Shown: positions 7,754 through 16,899, numbered from the stretch's first letter. The stretch is 64,000 nucleotides of DNA from Hyphomicrobiaceae bacterium (GCA_020442165.1 JAGRKV010000051.1:496001-560000), one strand, 5' to 3'. The notes: generated by a model from the sequence alone, not told the origin. Translations and numbers: made by a program.

Positions 7754-8653
7754 CTACTCAGCCGCCGATCGCAAGGCGAGACGCTCTGGCAGGTCAGAAA
7801 ACATGGCCGCCACCAGTGCCGCTAAATCCTCTGCCAAGCGTGTGAAGCCATCGTTGCGTTCGAGCGAGGTTTCGTCGAGATAGAGGCCGCGATTAATCTC
7901 GAGCTGGACAGCGTGCCAGCCGCGCGCCGGGCGGCCATAATGCTCTGTGATGTGGCCGCCTGCATAGGGCCGGTTCATCTGCACGTCGTAGCCCATGCTT
8001 CGCATTTCATCGCGAATGAAATGCGAGATGCGGTTGTCACAGGCTGCCCCGAAGCGGTCGCCGATAACGATATCGGGGCGCGAAACAATGCCCTTGGTCA
8101 TCGTGGCGGACGGCATCGAATGACAATCGATGAGGATTGCATAGCCGAAGCGCTCGCGGGTCTCGTCGAGCAGTCCAGCAAGCGCGCGGTGGAAGGGCAG
8201 GTAGAGCGATTCGATGCGCGTCAGGGCGGCGTTGAGCGAAAGCGGCTCGCGATAGATCTCTTCGCCATCCGCAACGATGCGCGCGATGGTACCCAGTCCT
8301 CCAGTCACGCGCACGGAATGGGCGTTGGCATACTCGGGCAGCGGCTCGCGAAACAACGCTGGATCAAGTTCGTAAGGCTCGCGGTTAACGTCGAGGAAGG
8401 CGCGCGGAAACCGTGCGGCGATGAGGGGTGCGCCGAGTGCTGGCGCAGCCTGGAATAATTCGTCGACATAGCAGTCTTCCGAGCGCCGCAGGGTCAGCGG
8501 ATCGAGTTTCGACTGGGCGATGAAATGCTGTGGGTAGACGCGGCCCGAATGGGGCGAGCAGAACACGAACGGGACCTGATGGGCATCCGGGCGCGTGACG
8601 TCGAATGCCGGCGTCAGCTCGGAAAGTATGCCTTCATGTTCCGTCGTCGGCAT
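7754..8653 (-). CDS. N-formylglutamate amidohydrolase family protein (first copy)
   Basis: This 299-residue member of the N-formylglutamate deformylase/amidohydrolase family hydrolyses N-formylglutamate (histidine catabolism) or related N-formyl amino acids. Visible motifs are CSPHSGRVYP (32-41), the substrate/metal segment DVNREPYELD, ILIDCHSMP, and GGHITEHYG followed by HAVQLEINRGLY near the C terminus, all typical of the family. It lies just upstream of, and divergent from, cpdR, a common arrangement in Hyphomicrobiales. No other hut genes are nearby, so a role in histidine degradation is not supported by context. A second family member lies at 14893-15696. Confidence 0.88.
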   Translation of the reverse strand: MPTTEHEGILSELTPAFDVTRPDAHQVPFVFCSPHSGRVYPQHFIAQSKLDPLTLRRSEDCYVDELFQAAPALGAPLIAARFPRAFLDVNREPYELDPALFREPLPEYANAHSVRVTGGLGTIARIVADGEEIYREPLSLNAALTRIESLYLPFHRALAGLLDETRERFGYAILIDCHSMPSATMTKGIVSRPDIVIGDRFGAACDNRISHFIRDEMRSMGYDVQMNRPYAGGHITEHYGRPARGWHAVQLEINRGLYLDETSLERNDGFTRLAEDLAALVAAMFSDLPERLALRSAAE

Positions 8654-9060
8654 GGGGGAACGGTATCCCGGTCAATCAATCTGTTCGGTGTGCTCAGCGT
8701 GCGTTGTGTGCACTGCACTTGGCGAACTTTGCCAGCATCGGCGGGTTCTGTCGATGGCGGCGGGTTGTGTTCAGATACCTCAACCGGCTTAATCGCGCGT
8801 TGCCGATGGTCGAGCCTCTAGCGCAGCGAACGAAAACCGTTGAGACGCTGGTACGATCCGGCCACTTTGGCGGTATCCAGTTTCTGGATCGCGGTGTGAA
8901 GTTGGCCTTTTGACAGTGCCGCACGCGAAAAACGTGTCTCAGCTTCACCCTCCGTTTACCATCCTCACGACAGATTTAAATGACAACTCGTCAAATTCGG
9001 CCATCGCGTCCACAAAGTCGGTACTCTCACGCCATGACATTGAAGCCATCTCATCAGCCC
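8654..9060. other. Divergent gap between the amidohydrolase gene and cpdR
   Basis: This is the intergenic region between two divergent genes and should hold both promoters. Short open frames cross it but none looks real. If cpdR starts at an upstream ATG (8980 or 9034) its 5' part would lie here. Confidence 0.4.
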
Positions 9061-9420
9061 ATGCGCCGCATAATTCTGGCAGAAGACGACGATTCCATGC
9101 GCGGTTTCCTGGAACGTGCGCTGGAGAGGGCTGGCTATTACGTGGTGAGCTTCGCCAACGGCGAGGAAGCCTACGAGCGGATCAAGCAGGAGCCCTTCAC
9201 GCTGCTGCTCACGGATATCGTCATGCCGCGCATGGATGGCATCGAGCTGGCCCGCAAGGCGAGCGAGATCGATCCTGAGCTGAAGATCATGTTCATCACG
9301 GGCTTTGCCGCGGTGATCCTCAACTGCGACGTGGCTGCGGCAAAAGAGGCGCATGTCCTGTCAAAGCCATTCCACCTGAAGGATCTCGTCCGCGAAGTCG
9401 AGCGGCTTCTGGCCGCCTGA
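9061..9420 (+). CDS. cpdR: Single-domain response regulator CpdR
   Basis: CpdR is a stand-alone receiver. When unphosphorylated it helps ClpXP degrade cell-cycle regulators such as CtrA and PdeA; it is phosphorylated by the CckA-ChpT relay. The 119-residue protein shows the acidic pocket DDD (9-11), phosphoacceptor Asp52 in LLTDIVMPRMDG, Thr80 and Lys102 in SKPF. The C terminus LLAA is consistent with the adaptor's own ClpX-recognised tail (inference). ATG 9061 is chosen because the conserved opening RRIILAEDDDSMR starts there and the length matches Caulobacter CpdR. In-frame ATGs at 8980 and 9034 exist and none has a strong ribosome site. The tRNA-Val downstream is the usual neighbour. Confidence 0.9.
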   Translation: MRRIILAEDDDSMRGFLERALERAGYYVVSFANGEEAYERIKQEPFTLLLTDIVMPRMDGIELARKASEIDPELKIMFITGFAAVILNCDVAAAKEAHVLSKPFHLKDLVREVERLLAA

Positions 9421-9583
9421 TTGGCGGCAGCTTGCACCAGCTTGCCGGGTATTTTGCGCCTCCCTGCACTAAGCCCACCGGCTGAGCCGCGCTCGCAAAT
9501 TGCCAAAAAAGACCGTCTTGCCCTGCCGGACTATTGTGGATATAGGACCATCTCCGCACGGCGCTGTGTCGCCGTTTCTTACC

Positions 9584-9658
9584 GGGCACTTAGCTCAGCG
9601 GTAGAGCACTACCTTGACATGGTAGGGGTCAGAGGTTCGATCCCTCTAGTGCCCACCA
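9584..9658 (+). tRNA. tRNA-Val (anticodon GAC)
   Basis: A complete cloverleaf: acceptor GGGCACT/AGTGCCC, D arm GCTC...GAGC, anticodon stem CTACC/GGTAG with loop TTGACAT (anticodon GAC, reading GUC/GUU), and T arm AGAGG TTCGATC CCTCT. Discriminator A and an encoded CCA end are present (75 nt). Confidence 0.97.
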
Positions 9659-10046
9659 TCGGTTCTTTTTGGCGCGATTGTTTCGTTGGCGCGCCCGGTG
9701 CCGGTGGTCCGGTTTCCTGATCTTGCGCTTCGCGGCATCAAATCCGGGCATTTGCCGGGGCTTTGGCGCGACCGAGGGAGCCGACGCGGGTTTTGCAATC
9801 GCTCTCCCTGGTTACGATTCTGGAAACTGCGCCTGCTGCGTCCGGGCGTATGGAGGCGGCGCGAAATTTTGGCAGCGGCCGGATGTCTGTGCGGATTGAC
9901 AGGACGCACCTCGAACGGTAGTTTCCGGCCGACTTTTTCAGCCTCAGGGGCATGTCCTCCGCGCCGTCGTGGTTCTTCGCAGAGCCCCGGAAGTGACGCG
10001 CGGGGCGTTTTTGCTGCTTTGGGGCGCAACCACGGACGATAAGACC
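9659..10046. other. Gap between tRNA-Val and rpmJ
   Basis: I see no supported gene or RNA here. The rpmJ promoter and leader presumably lie in its right half. Confidence 0.35.
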
Positions 10047-10172
10047 ATGAAAGTCAGGAACTCTCTCAAGTCGCTCAGGTCGCGTCATCGCGACAACCGT
10101 CTGGTCCGCCGCAAGGGCCGCCTCTACGTCATCAACAAGACGCAGCGCAAGTTCAAGGCCCGCCAGGGCTGA
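10047..10172 (+). CDS. rpmJ: 50S ribosomal protein L36, zinc-free type
   Basis: A 41-residue ribosomal protein of the large subunit. The sequence from [11 protein letters not shown] to FKARQG matches the L36 type found across alphaproteobacteria. It contains no cysteine, so the Cys-rich zinc site of classical L36 (C-C-C-H) is absent; this is the C-minus, YkgO-like form that does not need zinc. ATG 10047 gives exactly the family length. The reading frame extends upstream, but that part has no resemblance to L36. The gene stands alone between tRNA-Val and a TPR protein. Confidence 0.95.
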   Translation: MKVRNSLKSLRSRHRDNRLVRRKGRLYVINKTQRKFKARQG

Positions 10173-10304
10173 CCGGCGATCCGGACAGGGCGCCGCGCCA
10201 CGCGTGACTGCCTTGGGTTCGTCATAGGTTTGCGATCTGGTTGCGCGTCCCGGCTTTGACGGCCGAGGGCGCGTTTCCTATTTTGGCGTCATGTGTTTGG
10301 CATC

Positions 10305-11159
10305 ATGAATGGTCAACCGATGGCACGTCGCGCAAACCTGTCTTCAGTAGTGGTGGCCGCAACAATTATTGCCGTCGCTGGTTCCTGCTGGCTGGCTGAG
10401 GCGCCGAGGGCCGCCGAGCGCGAGGGTGGGGCACCAGGTGCGCAATCACCTGTTGAAGGTGTTCCCCCGCACCTGTTGCGCAAGCCGGCGCCATTGACTG
10501 AACCTGACGGCGCCAATCGCCGATCAGCGCCTAATGCGGCTCCCGATGCAGGGGCTGAAACAGGTCGCGAATCAGGTGCCAATGGAGATCTGGCGCCGAA
10601 AGGCGAGGCACTGCCAGATGACGACAGCAAATCGGTGGACGCAAAGGCTGAGGACAAGCCGCAGACGCCGTCACAACGCCGACGGGCACTGGACGATCTT
10701 TACGCCTATCTGGCAGCGACCGAGAACGCTGGCACGGCTGCGCCGCTTGTAGCCGCGATCGAGCGGCTATGGTTGTTCTCGGGCAGCGATACGATCGATG
10801 TGCTGATGGAGCGCGTCCTGAAGGCGGTGGCAGAGCAGAACCTGGACCTTGCCGAAAAGCTCGCGGATACGATTGTCGATTTGGAGCCGGGTTTTGCCGA
10901 AGGCTGGAACCGGCGCGCCCTTGTCGCCTTTCTGAGAGACGACAAGGAAAACGCCCTTAATGCATTGCGCCGCGCACTAGCGCTTGAACCGAACCACTTC
11001 AAGGCGCTCGACGGCATGGCGCAGATCTTGCGCGACCAGGGCGACAAGGTGTCCGCACTCAAGACCTACGAGAAACTGCTTGAGATTGATCCCTTCTGGG
11101 AAGGCGCTCAAGAGGCGGTCGACCAGCTCAAACGCGAGGTCGAGGGCGAAGGCATCTGA
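10305..11159 (+). CDS. Exported tetratricopeptide-repeat protein
   Basis: The predicted protein has about 284 residues. A hydrophobic N-terminal segment (LSSVVVAATIIAVAGSCWLAEA) is a signal peptide or anchor, followed by about 90 residues of low-complexity Pro/Gly/Ala-rich linker. The second half carries TPR-like helical pairs, with segments such as AEKLADTIVDLEPGFAEGW, ALNALRRALALEPNHFKAL and ALKTYEKLLEIDPFWEGAQ (three consecutive repeats, ending in the family's DP turn). A periplasmic protein-interaction role is inferred. The start is uncertain: ATG 10305 is given, with GTG 10293 and ATG 10320 possible, and no clear ribosome site decides. Confidence 0.8.
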   Translation: MNGQPMARRANLSSVVVAATIIAVAGSCWLAEAPRAAEREGGAPGAQSPVEGVPPHLLRKPAPLTEPDGANRRSAPNAAPDAGAETGRESGANGDLAPKGEALPDDDSKSVDAKAEDKPQTPSQRRRALDDLYAYLAATENAGTAAPLVAAIERLWLFSGSDTIDVLMERVLKAVAEQNLDLAEKLADTIVDLEPGFAEGWNRRALVAFLRDDKENALNALRRALALEPNHFKALDGMAQILRDQGDKVSALKTYEKLLEIDPFWEGAQEAVDQLKREVEGEGI

Positions 11160-11248
11160 ATAGAATCTGCTCGCGCAGCCATGCTGGCTCACAGCAAATG
11201 CGCATGGATTTGGTCTTCGTTGTCAGACGTGCCAGTGGTGCCGGAGCC

Positions 11249-12712
11249 TCAGCCGTCACCATACGCGGTGCCGCTTTCGTCGACGTAGGCAATGCGGATC
11301 ATGTTGGTGGTTCCGGCTGAGCCGAACGGCACACCGGCCGTTACCAGGATGCCGTCTCCCGGTTTGACGAATCCATGCTCCATGGAGAGCTTGCAGGCCT
11401 TGTTGACCATGTCCTGGATGCGATCGGGATCGCTGGTCAGGATCGCATGAATACCCCAGACGATCGTCAGGCGCTGCGCGGTAGCATGCACGGGCGTTAA
11501 TCCGATAACCGGCAGGCCTGGCCGTTCACGCGCCACGCGCAGCGCGGTGGAGCCGGTTGCGGTGAAACAAACGATGGCTGCCAGCTTCACGGTGTCGGCG
11601 ACAGCGGACGCCGCCGCGGCGATTGCATCGTGTGCGGTTGGCTGCGACTGCACTTCGGTGGCGTGGACCAGCGAAGAGTAACTCGGGTCGCTCTCCACCT
11701 GTATGGCGATGCGATCCATCATCTGGATCGCTTCGACGGGATATTGGCCAACGGCGGATTCAGCAGACAGCATGACGGCGTCTGCACCGTCGAAAACGGC
11801 GGTGGCAACGTCGGAGACTTCGGCGCGCGTCGGTACCGGCGACGTAATCATGCTCTCCAGCATCTGTGTCGCGACCACGACCGGCTTGCCGGCGGCCCGC
11901 GCCATGCGGGTGATGCGCTTCTGCAGGCCCGGCACGCGTTCCACAGGCATCTCGACGCCCAGATCTCCGCGCGCAACCATGAAGCCGTCAGCGGCGGCGA
12001 CAATGGCCTCAAGGTCATCGATGGCGGATGGTTTTTCGACCTTCACCATAACGGCGGTGTCGGTGGTGATGAGCTTTCTGGCGTCCTCCACGTCCTGGCC
12101 GCGCTGTACGAAGCTCAGTGCGATCCAGTCGGCGCCAAGATCGATGGCGCAGTTGAGATCGGACTGGTCCTTCTCGGTCAGCGGACCAACGGGCAGGATC
12201 GTGTCTGGTAGCGAAATGCCCTTGCGGCTTGCCAGCGGGCCGCCGACGACAACCTCGGCGGAAATGCGATCTGATCGGGCCTCCAGCACGCGCATGCGGA
12301 GCTTGCCATCATCGAGCAGCAGCATGTGCCCTGGCTCGACTGCCTCGAAGATCTGGGGATGCGGCAGGAATACCCGATCCTGCGTGCCGCCGACTTCGTC
12401 GCGGTCAAAGGTGAAATGGCTGCCACTGGGCACCATGACGCGGCCGCCGCCGAACTCACCCAGGCGGAACTTGGGACCTTGAAGGTCGGCGAGAATGCCG
12501 ATCGGGCAACCGTACTTCTTGGACAGCGTGCGCACATTGAAGACAAGATTGCGCGCGAGCTCGTGAGATGCGTGGCTCATGTTGACGCGGAAAACATCGA
12601 CGCCGGCAAGGAATAAGCGTTCCATCATTTCCGGCGGCGAAGAGGCCGGGCCGAGTGTGGCTATCAGTTTAACGCGTCGGTTGCGTCGCATCGGACTTGG
12701 CTGCTCCATCAT
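11249..12712 (-). CDS. pyk: Pyruvate kinase
   Basis: Converts phosphoenolpyruvate and ADP to pyruvate and ATP. The protein of 487 residues is of full length. Motifs in order are KLIATLGPAS (15-24), FRVNMSHASH (41-50), ADLQGPKFRLG (75-85), the signature VMVKVEKPSAID with catalytic Lys224, and ARGDLGVEMPVERVPGLQK (247-265). TQMLESMI follows, then the C-terminal allosteric domain with TGSTALRVARERP. The first 44 bases overlap the upstream DUF1036 gene; an alternative start eight codons in (12691) shortens the overlap, and either way the two are translationally close. The glycerate kinase gene further upstream suggests a glycerate-to-pyruvate route. Confidence 0.95.
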   Translation of the reverse strand: MMEQPSPMRRNRRVKLIATLGPASSPPEMMERLFLAGVDVFRVNMSHASHELARNLVFNVRTLSKKYGCPIGILADLQGPKFRLGEFGGGRVMVPSGSHFTFDRDEVGGTQDRVFLPHPQIFEAVEPGHMLLLDDGKLRMRVLEARSDRISAEVVVGGPLASRKGISLPDTILPVGPLTEKDQSDLNCAIDLGADWIALSFVQRGQDVEDARKLITTDTAVMVKVEKPSAIDDLEAIVAAADGFMVARGDLGVEMPVERVPGLQKRITRMARAAGKPVVVATQMLESMITSPVPTRAEVSDVATAVFDGADAVMLSAESAVGQYPVEAIQMMDRIAIQVESDPSYSSLVHATEVQSQPTAHDAIAAAASAVADTVKLAAIVCFTATGSTALRVARERPGLPVIGLTPVHATAQRLTIVWGIHAILTSDPDRIQDMVNKACKLSMEHGFVKPGDGILVTAGVPFGSAGTTNMIRIAYVDESGTAYGDG

Positions 12713-13196
12713 CAGGATCGGTCAGGCGGATGGTCCAGTCCTTGGCCTCACCCGTATCTACCTCAAAGAATCCCGTCCGCTTATAACCGCGATCGCCACA
12801 ATCCTGAACTCCCCTGATCGCGAACGATTTTTCGTGGGTACACATGTAGTTCTTGCCTACCCATTCGCCGCCCCGGTCATAATCGACGGCGTGGACATAA
12901 ATGAAGCGGCTGGGCACGTTGCCCTTGAGCAGGGTTTCGCAGGTTTGAGAGGCGATGTTCCACCAGCCTTCCGTGGTCCAGCCGTCCTTGTCCTGATAAC
13001 CGACCGCAACCCCGACCCGACTTTCCGTTGAATTGCACATCTTCACGTCGGCACAGGCGGGTGCGGCAAATGACGCGCAGGTCACGGCGAGAACCGCATG
13101 CCGGAAAAGCGCTGCGTGACGTTTGCCGGGGATGACGGCCCTACCGAATAAGCTTGGAAACAACAGCGCTCCTCCGCTGGACTTTTTGCCGAACAC
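12669..13196 (-). CDS. DUF1036 secreted protein
   Basis: A 175-residue exported protein. A signal peptide (RHAVLAVTCASFAAPACA) leads into a DUF1036 domain, recognised by VKMCNSTESRVGVAVGYQDKD, WTTEGWWNIASQTCETLL and FIYVHAVDYDRGGEW. Several cysteines (in MCNST, QTCETLL, MCTHE, VQDCGDRG) probably form disulfides in the periplasm. The function of the family is unknown. The gene sits directly upstream of and overlaps pyruvate kinase, an arrangement often seen in this order, though no metabolic link is established. Confidence 0.88.
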   Translation of the reverse strand: MFGKKSSGGALLFPSLFGRAVIPGKRHAALFRHAVLAVTCASFAAPACADVKMCNSTESRVGVAVGYQDKDGWTTEGWWNIASQTCETLLKGNVPSRFIYVHAVDYDRGGEWVGKNYMCTHEKSFAIRGVQDCGDRGYKRTGFFEVDTGEAKDWTIRLTDPDDGAAKSDATQPTR

Positions 13197-13284
13197 CGAC
13201 GCGCCCTGGGGGTGGGCCGGTGCATGGGCTGGGTCTTACGGCCGACAATGCCCAGCCTTGTCCCGTCCGGCAGATCCGCTGTGT

Positions 13285-13390
13285 CTAGAGCGCTGATCGA
13301 TCCAACGGTATCGGATCGGCACTCTAGCCTTTTGTTTTTGTCGCATTTCCTACGCCGAAGCGGCGACCACTTCGGCGGAAAATGCTCTAG
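13285..13390. repeat. Composite palindromic repeat with CTAGAGC ends
   Basis: The element is bounded by inverted CTAGAGC (13285-13291) and GCTCTAG (13384-13390). It contains two stems: AGAGCGCTGATC.. with GATCGGCACTCT, and GCATTTCC..CGCCGAAG with CTTCGGCG..GAAAATGC. The right edge supplies the TAG stop of the glycerate kinase gene at 13387-13389. It resembles the elements near 5713, 17213 and 40063 in its CTAG-rich edges. Confidence 0.65.
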
Positions 13391-14679
13391 GGATCGACAA
13401 GCAGGACGCGGAAATCGTTGACGTTGGTCTGGGTAGGGCCGCATTCGACGAGATCTCCGATAGCCCGGAAAAACCCCGTCGAGTCGTTGTTGGCCAGGAA
13501 CTTGGCGGCATTGAGATCGGCTGCGGCAGCGCGCGCCAGCGTGTCGGGCAGGACCACGGCTCCGGCCGGGTCGGACGCATGGCCAGCGCCGCCGTCCGTG
13601 CCGTCGGTATCGCCTGCGAGGGCGGCGATCCCGGATGCGCCGTCGAGTGCGATGGCGACGCCGAGGGCATATTCCTGATTGGGGCCGCCGGTTCCGTCGC
13701 CGGTCACTGTCACGGTCAACTCGCCGCCCGACATGATGGCAACGCGCTCGCCACGAGCCTTTGCATCGAGAGCGAGGCGGGCATGCTCGGCTCCGACGTC
13801 GCGGGCTTCGCCTTCCAGCGCATCTCCGAGTGAAACCACCTTGTAGCCTGCCGCCTGGGCGATGCTGGCGGCTGCCGCAATCGACTGACGCGGTGCTGCG
13901 ACCATTTCGAAGCGCGCATGGGCGAGGCGGGCATCGTCCGGCTTCAGCGTCTCGTTGGCCGGGTCGGCGAGCACGGTGGCAATCTCATCGGGGATGTCGA
14001 TCTTGTAACGGGTGAGGACCTCGCGCGCCTCAGCCAGCGTGGTCGGATCGCCAATCGTTGGGCCCGAACCGATGGCGGCGGGGTCGTCGCCGGGGATGTC
14101 GGAGATAGCCAGGGTTAGGAGTTGCGCCTTGCCAACGGCAGCCGCAAGCTTTCCGCCCTTGATGGCGGACAGGTGCTTCCTGATGCAGTTCATCTCGGTG
14201 ATGCGGGCGCCTGATCGCAGAAGCTTCTTGGTGAGGGCCTGCTTGGCATCGAAGGAAATGCCTGGGGCGGGTGCCGACCAAAGCGCGGAAGCGCCGCCGG
14301 ACATCAGTGCGAGGACTAGATCGTCGGGGCCGGCCGTTGCCGCCAGCTTCAAGGCGCGCTGGGCGCTGTCGATGCTCATGTGATCGGGCACGGGATGGCC
14401 GGCTTCGACCACTTCGATAATCTCGGTGGGCAGACCATAGCCATGCCGGGTCGTAACGAAGCCTGAAATCCTATCTGCCTGGCCAATCGACTGATAGTGC
14501 CGCTCGGTCGCCTGCGCCATGGCGGCTGCGGCCTTGCCAGCCCCGACGACGATGATGCGCCCTTTCGCAGGAACGGGCGGCAGATGCGGTGGGACGCAGG
14601 TCGAGGGATGGGCGGCGGTGACTGACGCCTGGTACAATTTCATCAGGAAGGATCTGACAGCTTCGTATGACTGGGGCAT
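13387..14679 (-). CDS. Glycerate 2-kinase / MOFRL-family protein
   Basis: This family phosphorylates D-glycerate to 2-phosphoglycerate and is also annotated as TtuD hydroxypyruvate reductase. The 430-residue protein has the DUF4147 N-terminal domain with VVGAGKAAAAMA (Lys49) and ALMSGGASALW (SGGAS at 127-131). NCIRKHLSAIKGGKLA and SDIPGDDPAAIGSGPT follow, and the C-terminal MOFRL domain has IMSGGELTVTVTGDG and GGPNQEYAL. With pyruvate kinase just downstream, 2-phosphoglycerate would feed through enolase to pyruvate. In methylotrophic relatives this enzyme serves the serine cycle, but no other serine-cycle gene is in the window, so that role is only possible. The stop codon lies in a repeat. 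Confidence 0.9.
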   Translation of the reverse strand: MPQSYEAVRSFLMKLYQASVTAAHPSTCVPPHLPPVPAKGRIIVVGAGKAAAAMAQATERHYQSIGQADRISGFVTTRHGYGLPTEIIEVVEAGHPVPDHMSIDSAQRALKLAATAGPDDLVLALMSGGASALWSAPAPGISFDAKQALTKKLLRSGARITEMNCIRKHLSAIKGGKLAAAVGKAQLLTLAISDIPGDDPAAIGSGPTIGDPTTLAEAREVLTRYKIDIPDEIATVLADPANETLKPDDARLAHARFEMVAAPRQSIAAAASIAQAAGYKVVSLGDALEGEARDVGAEHARLALDAKARGERVAIMSGGELTVTVTGDGTGGPNQEYALGVAIALDGASGIAALAGDTDGTDGGAGHASDPAGAVVLPDTLARAAAADLNAAKFLANNDSTGFFRAIGDLVECGPTQTNVNDFRVLLVDP

Positions 14680-14892
14680 TTGATTGACCTTCTCGTTGCA
14701 TTCGCCGTGTTGCGCCGACGGGGATGGGCAGGTTTGGGTAACCTGCCGGTACTGCGGTAGCAGCTTGACCGCAATCCCTCAGTCCCCGTGTTTGCGAGAT
14801 CGTCAGACTTGCGTCAAGCCGGGCCAGATATGAACAGCTGCGGCGCCGTAGACGGTATCCAGCCATGCCGGCTCTGACTATAGTCCGCCGCC

Positions 14893-15696
14893 ATGCAAGA
14901 CAGAACTGAAACGGCGGTTGGCGCGCGCATTGGCGCATGCGAGGCGGAGAGCCATCGCGTGATCGGCGGCCGGGCCGATGCCGGCCTCGTTATCGTGTGC
15001 GACCATGCGGAAAATACGCTGCCGGAGGGCTACGGCACGCTTGGCCTGCCCGAGGCAGAGCTGGCGCGTCACATCGCGTATGATATCGGCGCCAAGGCGG
15101 TGGTGGAACAGCTTGCCGCCATACTGGATGTGCCAGCGATCTTGTCCAGATTTTCGCGGCTGTTGATCGATCCCAATCGCGGGATCGACGACCCCACACT
15201 CATCATGCGGCTTTCCGACGGTGCGATCATTCCAACCAACCGGACGCTGACGGCGGAGGAACGGCAACGGCGTATCGATACGTGGTATGCGCCTTACCAT
15301 CAGGCCATCGACCGTCTCATCGATGAAGCCCAGCGTCACCATCCGCATCCCGTGCTTTTGTCGGTTCATTCCTTTACCGAGGTCTGGCGGGGCACAATCC
15401 GCCCGTGGCAGGTTGGCGTGTTGTGGGACGCAGACGATCGCGTCGCGGCGCCGCTGATCGAAACCCTGGTCGCGGAAGGTGATCTCCTGGTTGGAGATAA
15501 CGAACCTTATAGCGGGCGGCTCAAGGGCGACTGCATGTGGTGTCATGGCACGCAGCGTGGTCTGCCGCATGCGCTGATCGAATTGCGCCAGGACCTCATC
15601 TGCAATGCGGAAGGGCAGACGGCGTGGGCACGCAGGCTCGCACGTGTCATGCGCAAGATTGCGAAGCGTCGCGGCATGACCATGGAACTGGGCTAG
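14893..15696 (+). CDS. N-formylglutamate amidohydrolase family protein (second copy)
   Basis: This 267-residue protein belongs to the same family as the gene at 7754 but to a different branch. Motifs are LVIVCDHAENTLPEGYG near residues 31-48, the segment FSRLLIDPNRGIDDPTLI, LLSVHSFTEVWRG, and GVLWDADDR followed by DNEPYSGRLKGDCMW. The proteins of this branch are annotated as N-formylglutamate amidohydrolase-like, without proven substrate. It is divergent from the glycerate kinase gene; the shared upstream region is about 210 bases. No hut genes are close by. Confidence 0.87.
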   Translation: MQDRTETAVGARIGACEAESHRVIGGRADAGLVIVCDHAENTLPEGYGTLGLPEAELARHIAYDIGAKAVVEQLAAILDVPAILSRFSRLLIDPNRGIDDPTLIMRLSDGAIIPTNRTLTAEERQRRIDTWYAPYHQAIDRLIDEAQRHHPHPVLLSVHSFTEVWRGTIRPWQVGVLWDADDRVAAPLIETLVAEGDLLVGDNEPYSGRLKGDCMWCHGTQRGLPHALIELRQDLICNAEGQTAWARRLARVMRKIAKRRGMTMELG

Positions 15697-15807
15697 GGTA
15701 AGAGCGCGGGCTCCGGCGTGCCGTTGCGTTGACGGCGGAGGCTGGTCCGGACCGGTTCGCGGGGAGCTGCCTGGTTGGCCAAGTCAATGCGGGTGAGCAC
15801 GCTTTCG

Positions 15808-16596
15808 CTACTGCTTCAGACATTTGAGCGACTTGCTCTCCGCGACGTCCGCCTTGATGGCGATGGCGGTGCGAAGCACGCTTTGAAGCTTCAGCTTCTT
15901 TGACTCGGCAATGCCCTGACCATAGGCCTGCGCAGCCAGCTTATCCAATGTCGTTGTGGCTTCGATCACCGCCAGCTTAAGCTCGGTGCAGCTCATCTGT
16001 GCGCGCATGGCGTGGTATGCGAGAAGACGCGTTCCGGATTCGTAGTCTTCCTGGCTGGGTGGTGAAAAGATCCAGGCGTGCGTGTCGTCGGCGCGCAGCG
16101 ATGCAAGGCGTTCACTGCAGGCGCTATCTGATGCCGAGCACACGATGGCGATTTCAACCGGCGGCTCCGTGTTGGGCGCAGGGGAAGTTTGGGTCGCGGT
16201 TAGGTTTGCGGCAGGCGGGACTGAAAGCCGTGGCTCTTGAGCTTTCTGTGCGGCATGTGGTTCGAGTGACGATTCCAGCCGTTGCAATGCCTCTTCCCTG
16301 GCCTTCCGAGTGAGATCTTCGTCATTCCTGTCGCGGCCGCCGGTAAAATCACCAAGTGCGATCCTGTCGCTTGCGGGGCGATAGTTCCGATGCCGTGACG
16401 GCAGGTCGATCACTTCAGCGGGGCGCCAATAAGATTCGCCGCCATAGGTGGCGAGATCCGCGCGCAGGTTGCGTGCGTCGGCGAGGGATAAGAGATGATT
16501 AGGGTCAAGGGTGGGAAGGAAAGTATCATCGTGGATCGCGCATCCGGCATTGAGGGCAGCGAAGCCCAATATGGCGAAAGCGCTGAGCAGTCTCAT
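15808..16596 (-). CDS. Predicted lipoprotein of unknown function
   Basis: A 262-residue protein with a lipoprotein signal: hydrophobic LLSAFAILGFAALNAGC ends in a lipobox with Cys19. The mature part has an early conserved-looking block (PNHLLSLADARNLRADLATYGGESYWRP), a Pro/Ala-rich variable middle, and a C-terminal helical region with four cysteines. That region (CTELKLAVIEATTTLDKLAAQAYGQG) may bind a partner. I do not recognise the family. It probably sits in the outer or inner membrane facing the periplasm. Confidence 0.72.
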   Translation of the reverse strand: MRLLSAFAILGFAALNAGCAIHDDTFLPTLDPNHLLSLADARNLRADLATYGGESYWRPAEVIDLPSRHRNYRPASDRIALGDFTGGRDRNDEDLTRKAREEALQRLESSLEPHAAQKAQEPRLSVPPAANLTATQTSPAPNTEPPVEIAIVCSASDSACSERLASLRADDTHAWIFSPPSQEDYESGTRLLAYHAMRAQMSCTELKLAVIEATTTLDKLAAQAYGQGIAESKKLKLQSVLRTAIAIKADVAESKSLKCLKQ

Positions 16597-16899
16597 TGCA
16601 GAAATTCCACGCGGTTCCCATGACGCGATGTGTGGACAGCATTATTCTGAGACAGAGTTTAAGATAGCGTTAGTAGAATGGGGCAACCGGCGCTTACACC
16701 CACAGCGCGCGTGGTGGCACCGTCGATGGGAATGGGGCCGGGGCAGACGACTGCGGGCCATTCTGGCGGGTTGGCGGGAATGGCAGTTTACGATTTTGGG
16801 CCCATATGGAAGATGAGGCATCTCTGGGTTCAGCGGAGACCGTTGTCTGGCTGAGCCTCGGTGGCGGTGGCTCAGGTCGACGGAGAGGACAGGAATTTC
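16597..16899. other. Divergent gap
   Basis: This region lies between the divergent lipoprotein and DUF1244 genes and holds their promoters. I see no gene or stable RNA. The GAGGACAGG ribosome site of the DUF1244 gene is at its right end. Confidence 0.35.
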
